A DNA stretch of 64,000 bases from Lachnospiraceae bacterium UBA7179. Lineage in GTDB: Bacteria; Bacillota; Clostridia; Lachnospirales; Lachnospiraceae. Positions within the stretch are counted from its first letter, which is position 1, and the number at the start of each line of letters is the position of its first letter. The position numbers were made by a program, and so were the translations under genes. The stretch spans positions 1 to 64,000 of the forward strand of contig DKVL01000053.1 of the NCBI GenBank assembly GCA_002491195.1. Direction: 5' to 3'. Of this stretch, positions 58,610 through 64,000 are shown piece by piece. The notes under the pieces were generated by a model. That model was not told where the DNA came from, did no database searches, and worked only from the letters and a program-made list of their open reading frames with translations.

Positions 58610-59506
58610 TCATTGGCGCCTGTATTCCCGCGGCGTACACCCCATATATTTGTGAAAATAACTGCCAAAATGACTCGGACTGCAAAAACCTGTCATTTCA
58701 GCGACATCCAGTATCCTCAAATCCCTGTTCTTTAACAACGCGGCAGACTGGCGTATCCTGTACTGCATCAGAAATTCCATGGGCGTCATATTAATTGTTC
58801 GCTGAAAACTGCGGCACAGTTCGCTTCTGCTAATGTATGCCGCCTCTGCGATATCATCCAGTTTCAGCTGCTCCTGATAGTTCTCCTGCATATACTGAAT
58901 CGCAGCCTTCACCCGCTGTTTGTCACGCTCTGACTCTACTCTGACGATTGGTTTTTCTTTCGGTATCTGTTCACATATCCGAAGCCACAATTCAGATAAG
59001 AGCGTCAAAATCTTCAATTGATATACCGTTTCTTTTTCCTCATACAGACGAACAACATTTCGAAGTGACACTGCTGTCTTATCATATTCTGAATCCGTTC
59101 TGTCCCATTTGAGATAGGGCAGATTTCCGTTGATCACCGGTATAATGCATCCCTGATAAATATCGCTGTTTCGATTCCCTCCAATCAGTTCCCCGCGCCA
59201 TATAAAAGAATAGAGTTTTCCCTGAGCCAGCCTGCATGGCCTGATCTGATGCATCAATCCAGAATTGATAAACACGATATCCCCTTCCTGCAAACGGATT
59301 TCATTCGTCTCTACCTGACAGGTAAACTCTCCCTCAATGATCATCGTTACCTGCACTTCCTCATGCCAGTGCCAGCAGATATATCCGTTTTCAAAATCCG
59401 CAAAATCATCCAGATACACACCGAGCGGAAATCCCTCCGTACCATGCACCTTTGTCTCACGCAGACTCCCATCCACAATCGTCTGTGTCGCTTTCAATCG
59501 TTCCAT
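58610..59506 (-). CDS. AraC-family regulator with cupin sensor
   Basis: A 298-residue regulator. The N-terminal cupin (HWHEEVQVTMIIEGEFTCQV, LQEGDIVFINSGLMHQIRP) senses a small molecule. The C-terminal two helix-turn-helices (LDDIAEAAYISRSELCRSFQ, ILDVAEMTGFCSPSHFGSYF, then KYMGCTPREYRRQ) bind DNA. It is divergent from kduD, the likely target, which suggests control of hexuronate (pectin) breakdown. The start at 59506 is the first ATG; a TTG at 59527 is possible. Confidence 0.9.
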   Translation of the reverse strand: MERLKATQTIVDGSLRETKVHGTEGFPLGVYLDDFADFENGYICWHWHEEVQVTMIIEGEFTCQVETNEIRLQEGDIVFINSGLMHQIRPCRLAQGKLYSFIWRGELIGGNRNSDIYQGCIIPVINGNLPYLKWDRTDSEYDKTAVSLRNVVRLYEEKETVYQLKILTLLSELWLRICEQIPKEKPIVRVESERDKQRVKAAIQYMQENYQEQLKLDDIAEAAYISRSELCRSFQRTINMTPMEFLMQYRIRQSAALLKNRDLRILDVAEMTGFCSPSHFGSYFHKYMGCTPREYRRQ

Positions 59507-59584
59507 ATCCACTCTTCTTTCTCTCAATTCCTCAAACAGAAAACATCTCCACTCTAATCAATATTCCGCTACTATTATGATACT

Positions 59585-59691
59585 TTTCACGTCAATTATG
59601 TTTGATATTCTGCTGTATTCACGATACAATGAAAACAGTTCAGATATTTCGTTATTATTATAATGATACGAATTTAACAGTTTCACGTCAA
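59585..59691. promoter_or_regulatory. AraC/kduD intergenic region with 11-bp direct repeat
   Basis: TTTCACGTCAA occurs at 59585-59595 and 59681-59691, both followed within a few bases by TTATG. They are candidate AraC-family binding sites between the divergent genes. A TATAAT lies at about 59660 but its -35 is weak. Confidence 0.4.
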
Positions 59692-59774
59692 CCGTTATGA
59701 CCATTTATTTCAAAACTATATCGGAAAAAGATATTAGAAATAAGATATCAGAAATAAGAAAGGAAGAAATCATC

Positions 59775-60542
59775 ATGGCAAAAAATTTGAATCAATTTTC
59801 ACTCGAAGGGAAAACCGCTCTTGTAACAGGAGCAAACACTGGATTAGGACAGGGGATCTGTGTCGCTTATGCTGACGCCGGTGCGAATGTGATCGGAGTC
59901 GCAAGGCGAAGCTGCCAGGAAACTGCCGATCAGATCAAAGAAATCGGCGGCAATTTCACAGAAATCATCGCTGACCTCTCTGACATCAATGTCATTTCCC
60001 GTATCGTGGAAGAGGCGGAGCAAGCCTATGGCCGCGTCGATATCCTTGTAAACAACGCTGGCATCATCAAACGATGTGACTCAGTGGATGTCACGATGGA
60101 AGATTGGGATTCCGTCATCAACCTGAATGAAAAGATCGTATTCTTCCTCTCGCAGGCGTTTGCCAAAAATTGGATCAGCGACAACAAGGGCGGCAAGATC
60201 ATCAATATCGCTTCCATGCTAAGCTATCAGGGCGGTATCCGCGTATCTTCTTACACGGCGAGCAAAAGCGCTGTCATGGGACTCACGCGCGCACTTGCCA
60301 ATGAATGGGCAAAATACAATATCAACGTCAATGCGATCGCCCCTGGTTATATGGCGACAAACAACACCCAGAACTTAAGAAGCGACGAACAGAGAAGCGA
60401 GGAAATCCTCAGCCGTATTCCTGCCGGACGCTGGGGCACCCCACAAGACATCACTGGAGCCGCGATCTTCCTCGCATCCGATGCGGCTGCATATGTACAT
60501 GGATTTACATTGGCAGTCGACGGCGGCTGGTTAGCGCGATAA
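59775..60542 (+). CDS. kduD: 2-deoxy-D-gluconate 3-dehydrogenase / KduD-type SDR
   Basis: A 255-residue short-chain dehydrogenase. NAD motif TGANTGLGQG (about 19), NNAG, catalytic Ser in IASMLSYQGGIR and Tyr-x-x-x-Lys in SSYTASKSAVMGL. The MLSYQGGIRVSSYTASKSAV run and NEWAKYNINVNAIAPGYMATN fit KduD of the pectin/hexuronate route (2,5-diketo-3-deoxygluconate to 2-keto-3-deoxygluconate). The ATG at 59775 follows AAGGAAG; an upstream ATG at 59697 lacks family homology. Confidence 0.9.
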   Translation: MAKNLNQFSLEGKTALVTGANTGLGQGICVAYADAGANVIGVARRSCQETADQIKEIGGNFTEIIADLSDINVISRIVEEAEQAYGRVDILVNNAGIIKRCDSVDVTMEDWDSVINLNEKIVFFLSQAFAKNWISDNKGGKIINIASMLSYQGGIRVSSYTASKSAVMGLTRALANEWAKYNINVNAIAPGYMATNNTQNLRSDEQRSEEILSRIPAGRWGTPQDITGAAIFLASDAAAYVHGFTLAVDGGWLAR

Positions 60543-60595
60543 TAATGCCCCGTCAGCTCCAGCTGACATATTACCTCTGGGTGCCCGTGTGCAGA

Positions 60596-60630
60596 AAAAG
60601 CCTGAACAGAATTTGCTTGTTCAGGCTTTT
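60596..60630. terminator. rho-independent terminator after kduD
   Basis: AAAAGCCTGAACA (60596-60608) pairs perfectly with TGTTCAGGCTTTT (60618-60630). It serves kduD (+) and possibly lepB-type gene (-). A second small hairpin GTCAGCT-CC-AGCTGAC lies at 60552-60567. Confidence 0.85.
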
Positions 60631-60707
60631 GAAAATAACTGACGCGTCTTGCCTTGTCTGTTTCTACGATATCAGATTGCTCAAGCAATTGTCCAAAAAT
60701 CTCACTG

Positions 60708-61220
60708 TTATTTCAGTATCTTGATCTCAGGATAATACTCAAACTCAGCTTTTCCGATAATATTCTCTATCTCTACAAACTTGTTAGTCCAATATCTTGA
60801 ATCCCATGAATTGCTACGGTTATCGCCCATCATAAAATAACAACCTTCCGGTATCCTATATGGTCCGAAATCCTCATAAAATTTATTTTGTGTAAAATCC
60901 AGTATCACTTTCCCATCTATATATACCTTACCGTCAATACCCTCGATCACTTCCCCCGGAAGCCCCATAACGCGCTTCAAGTACAGTGTCTCTCCATCAT
61001 CTGGATAATAAAATGACACAATATCCCCTCTCTGTGGCAAATCGTACAAATATGCAAGACGGTTAATAACAATCCTGCTTCCTGTCATGACAGTCTGTTC
61101 CATGGATCCCGTCGGCACCAGCGCGCTCGCAACAACGTAATTTTTCAGCAAAAATGCAACAACCACCGCAAACAGAATCATTTTTGACCATTCATAGATT
61201 CCCCTTAAAATTTTTTTCAT
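60708..61220 (-). CDS. lepB: signal peptidase I
   Basis: A 170-residue type I signal peptidase of the Gram-positive SipS type. One N-terminal membrane anchor (MILFAVVVAFLLKNYVV), catalytic Ser39 in VPTGSMEQT and Lys82 in LKRVMGLPGE, and box GDNRSNSWDSR. It cleaves signal peptides on the outer face of the membrane. It is downstream of the ApbE-like gene on the same strand. Confidence 0.95.
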   Translation of the reverse strand: MKKILRGIYEWSKMILFAVVVAFLLKNYVVASALVPTGSMEQTVMTGSRIVINRLAYLYDLPQRGDIVSFYYPDDGETLYLKRVMGLPGEVIEGIDGKVYIDGKVILDFTQNKFYEDFGPYRIPEGCYFMMGDNRSNSWDSRYWTNKFVEIENIIGKAEFEYYPEIKILK

Positions 61221-61265
61221 ATCATGCTTCTGCTTCCCTTCCGATTGTCCAATCTACTATTCTGC

Positions 61266-62555
61266 CTATTGGTTCGCTTTCCCATGATCCGTACAAACCG
61301 CAGTGTACCGAACTCCGTTCTCATCATACAAGTCTGTCAAAATCAAAGAGGATTCATTATAAAGAATCCTATGATCCTCACAATATATAGAGTATACCCC
61401 ATTCTGCGCCAGTCCGGTCAGCTTCTCCGCCTCGAAATGATCCTTGATATAGACCGGCATCACCTGAAGCAGAACCTCCGCACAGCTGAATCCCTGCGAA
61501 TAGGCGACAATATTATTCACAGCGCTCTTGCAGTACCCGTCTGCTGCATCGATATATGCCGTTCGTATTTCACCGTCCCGAAACTCATAATAATGCTGCC
61601 AGTCCAGACTGTTATTCACTGAATAATTACGCAGATAAACGATACTCATTGCATGGTCATAACGCATGACACCTGCCTGATATACAGATCCCCCAACTCT
61701 GTCAAAAAGATTAAACGCATACTCCAGGCCGCTGACATCATCCAGATTCCTGACAAAACCATCATAACTTGATATCGAGCCCATCACAAATCCGTTTTCC
61801 TTCATCAGATCGGCAATATAATCGACAATAAACGCATTCTTCATCCAGTAAAAATCAATAAATTCAGTAAAACCAATCTCTGAAGCATAGTCCAGATACG
61901 CATCTGACACAAAAAGCTTTATCTTATGATCCTCTAAAAGTTCAATATCAATCGCGTTTTGATCCCCCGCAAAGGAGATAATCTCTGCAAAGTATGCGGC
62001 AGTCTCCTCACTCTGATATGGATCAAAGTCAATCGTCTCTGCATCGTCATGACACCCAAACAGATTGCTATACTGCACATATACCGGGGCCAGATAGACC
62101 GCCCTGTCTCCATACTGCCTGATTACAGAGAATGCCTCGTATAATACTTCGTCAACCTCAATAACCTCATTGGGATGCCGGTTAATATAATACAAGTTAT
62201 TCACTCCGTCAAAGCCCTGACTCGTATGAAACAACTGATATGCTTTTGCTGTCGCCTCCGTGTACAGCCGATCGACCGCCTTCTTCTCCGCCGCGGGTGA
62301 CATTTCCCCTGCTCCAAGATCATACTGAAAGATCAATTCATTCGAACAGTCCGCTCCGGATGCGTCCGATTCTATTGTTGTCCACCCAGCTTCCACTGTC
62401 AGGAAAGATACCAAAGAATATCCCAGAGCGCACATAGCGATCAGGATCAGTACGATTGTCGCAGCTAATCTGGCTTTGGGATATTTTTCAAACAATTCAA
62501 TTCGTCTTACAGGTTTTGGGTGCCTGTCACTTCCATCTCTAACTGTGCGATTCAA
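61266..62555 (-). CDS. membrane-anchored protein, possibly ApbE-like
   Basis: A 429-residue protein with one N-terminal membrane helix (AATIVLILIAMCALGYSLVS, about 31-50) and a large external domain. Weak resemblances to FAD:protein FMN transferase (ApbE): YYINRHPNEVIEVDEVLYEA early, DYIADLMKENGFVMGSISSY in the middle and TAYIDAADGYCKSAVNN late, matching the order of iN..v.v...ly, G..naliS and H.iDp.tG. No motif is decisive, so this is a distant homology guess. It begins 2 bases after the OppF-like gene ends. Function unknown. Confidence 0.5.
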   Translation of the reverse strand: MNRTVRDGSDRHPKPVRRIELFEKYPKARLAATIVLILIAMCALGYSLVSFLTVEAGWTTIESDASGADCSNELIFQYDLGAGEMSPAAEKKAVDRLYTEATAKAYQLFHTSQGFDGVNNLYYINRHPNEVIEVDEVLYEAFSVIRQYGDRAVYLAPVYVQYSNLFGCHDDAETIDFDPYQSEETAAYFAEIISFAGDQNAIDIELLEDHKIKLFVSDAYLDYASEIGFTEFIDFYWMKNAFIVDYIADLMKENGFVMGSISSYDGFVRNLDDVSGLEYAFNLFDRVGGSVYQAGVMRYDHAMSIVYLRNYSVNNSLDWQHYYEFRDGEIRTAYIDAADGYCKSAVNNIVAYSQGFSCAEVLLQVMPVYIKDHFEAEKLTGLAQNGVYSIYCEDHRILYNESSLILTDLYDENGVRYTAVCTDHGKANQ

Positions 62556-62556
62556 A

Positions 62557-63873
62557 CTACACCACCACTAAGATCAACAGCAGCAAGAACAATACAATGA
62601 CTGCCGCAATGAGAAGCAGCCCGGCAATTGCACCCTTTTTGCAGGCAGTATAATTATGATAATAATGAAAATGCTTAAATGCAAACGCTGCGATCAATCC
62701 CAGAACCGGCAGCAGAAATGATAGAACCTTATACCATACGCTTCCTGTGTCATGAAGCGGAGTCTGCAGGAATTCATCTTCAGACGCTGTATGAACATCT
62801 GTTTTGTTTTTAAGCTCATTCTTCTGCGGCGCATTTGGATCGACAATATTGATCGACTTTAACGGAATCCCTTTTTCACGGACCGCTTTGTACTCCTCGA
62901 TCTCTTTCCTGTTTCCATAGACATAGTGCTCGTGCCCTATATTGACAAGCTCCGGCTGATCCGTACTGTAATCATGCATCGACGGATCATACGTGTAGAG
63001 CACCTTGTTCTTCTCCAGCTTCGGATCTGGTATCGGAATCGCGGAAATCAGAGAATGGGTATACGGGTGCAGCGGGAAATCAAACAGCTCATCCGCCTCC
63101 GCAACCTCCACAATATTTCCCTTGTAGATAACGCCGATACGGTCTGATATAAACCGGACAATCGAGAGGTCATGAGCGATAAACAAATAAGTAACATTCT
63201 TCTCAATCTGGAATTTCTTGAGCAAATTCAACACCTGTGCCCTGATCGATACATCCAGGGCAGAGATCGGCTCATCTGCAACCACCAGTTCCGGCTCCAT
63301 TACCATGGCACGCGCAAGGCCGATTCTCTGGCGCTGCCCGCCTGAAAACTCATGCGGATACCGTGTGAGATGCTCCGGCAGAAGGCCAACCTCGTTAATC
63401 ATCTCCTCAACCTTGCGGACACGGTCAGCCTCATTTTTGTACAGATGGAAATTGTATAATCCCTCCGACACAATATAGTCTACCGTAGCGCGCTCATTGA
63501 GCGATGCCGCAGGATCCTGAAATACCATCTGAATGTTGCGGATCACCTCTCTGTCCAGCGAATGAGGAATCTTCCCGGAAATACGGACACCTTTATACAA
63601 TATTTCACCGCTGGCGCAGGGATTGACGCGGATCACTGCTCTTCCTACGGTCGTTTTACCCGAACCAGACTCGCCTACAAGTGAAAAAGTCTCTCCCTTG
63701 TAAATATCGAAGCTGGCATTCTTGACAGCACGCACCGCACTCTCGCCCTTGCCGAAAGTGATATCAACATTTTTGACTGACAATAAGATCTCTTTGCCGT
63801 TTTTTTCATCAATTGGACCATGCTCTGGCAAATGCGATACATGTCCTGATTTTTTCTGATTTAGGTTTGCCAC
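62557..63873 (-). CDS. oligopeptide ABC transporter ATPase OppF-like, with membrane tail
   Basis: A 438-residue protein whose first 330 residues are an OppF/DppF ATPase: Walker A GESGSGKTT (67-75), FQDPAASLNERATV, signature EFSGGQRQRIGLARAM, Walker B ELVVADEPISALDV, and the C-terminal HPYTHSLISAIPIPDP typical of Opp ATPases. Unusually, a further 100 residues end in two hydrophobic segments (about 378-400 and 413-438). The start is a GTG behind AGGAG with a 9-base spacer. Partner oppD probably lies just beyond the window edge. Confidence 0.88.
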   Translation of the reverse strand: MANLNQKKSGHVSHLPEHGPIDEKNGKEILLSVKNVDITFGKGESAVRAVKNASFDIYKGETFSLVGESGSGKTTVGRAVIRVNPCASGEILYKGVRISGKIPHSLDREVIRNIQMVFQDPAASLNERATVDYIVSEGLYNFHLYKNEADRVRKVEEMINEVGLLPEHLTRYPHEFSGGQRQRIGLARAMVMEPELVVADEPISALDVSIRAQVLNLLKKFQIEKNVTYLFIAHDLSIVRFISDRIGVIYKGNIVEVAEADELFDFPLHPYTHSLISAIPIPDPKLEKNKVLYTYDPSMHDYSTDQPELVNIGHEHYVYGNRKEIEEYKAVREKGIPLKSINIVDPNAPQKNELKNKTDVHTASEDEFLQTPLHDTGSVWYKVLSFLLPVLGLIAAFAFKHFHYYHNYTACKKGAIAGLLLIAAVIVLFLLLLILVVV

Positions 63874-63951
63874 GTTCTAAATCTCCTATCTAAAGTCTTT
63901 CTTTCCAAAATCCTTATTCTAAATTTCTAAGATTTGCGATTCCCATGCTTT

Positions 63952-64000
63952 TTAGATGTTAAATGCTTTTAATAGTTTCTCGTGGATATTCTGAATCGCC
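63952..64000 (-). CDS. C-terminal end of an upstream gene, partial
   Basis: A minus-strand frame reads AIQNIHEKLLKAFNI and stops at 63952-63954. It could be the end of oppD, which usually precedes oppF, but only 15 residues are visible. Confidence 0.35.
   Translation of the reverse strand, partial: AIQNIHEKLLKAFNI

Noticed and set aside
1..64000. tRNA, rRNA, CRISPR arrays or intact insertion sequences
   Set aside because: No cloverleaf, rRNA motif, regularly spaced repeats or transposase gene was recognised by reading both strands.

Overview
The window reads as a chromosomal segment of a spore-forming, low-to-mid GC Firmicute of the class Clostridia, most likely a Lachnospiraceae. The evidence is a complete spoIIIAA-AH operon, spoIVB, the conserved asp23-nusB-xseA-xseB-ispA-dxs-tlyA-nadK-argR-recN run, the apt-relA-MBL-hemZ block, and protein styles typical of that family. 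Nearly all housekeeping genes lie on the minus strand.

1-9.5 kb is a visibly AT-rich accessory island ending at the 3' end of hemZ. It holds mostly toxin-antitoxin and defence genes, several of them dead. These are an orphan HicB-like protein, an AlbA_2/ATPase-type regulator, a Fic remnant with an in-frame stop, a DUF1016 nuclease remnant, a ribbon-helix-helix protein, an Rpn-tail-like peptide with two tandem paralogues of unknown function, a broken AAA-ATPase/PD-(D/E)XK gene, an MFS exporter with palindromic operators, an intact MazEF pair, and AbiEi beside a chimeric AbiEii::HsdS pseudogene. Two copies of a 55-bp promoter-bearing element and three copies of a 10-mer point to past recombination.

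9.5-21.2 kb is core: hemZ, an MBL-fold hydrolase, the Rel (p)ppGpp enzyme, apt, lepA and a potABCD polyamine transporter. At 21.4 kb a plus-strand gene with FliD-like repeats sits behind a near-perfect sigma-28 (flagellar) promoter. 22.4-31.3 kb holds spoIVB, an RND-type efflux pump with a lipoprotein adaptor, a divergent two-component system, and a secreted Ig-like protein. This block separates spoIVB from recN, which are normally adjacent, and no spo0A is present.

31.4-50.7 kb is the minus-strand core: a short MCP-like protein, recN back to asp23, a transglutaminase lipoprotein, prfC, deoB and spoIIIAA-AH. A 136-bp MITE-like element with terminal inverted repeats and an 8-bp target duplication lies just upstream of asp23. 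A two-hairpin element fills the prfC-transglutaminase gap.

50.9-64 kb is mixed: a LacI regulator, a trmB-lysA operon preceded by a strong promoter and a large candidate structured RNA, a BlaR1/BlaI pair with two perfect operators, a Panacea-type antitoxin whose partner gene is broken, a HAD phosphatase, AraC divergent from kduD, signal peptidase I, a membrane-anchored ApbE-like protein, and an OppF ATPase with an unusual membrane tail. No rRNA, tRNA, CRISPR array or intact insertion sequence was seen.
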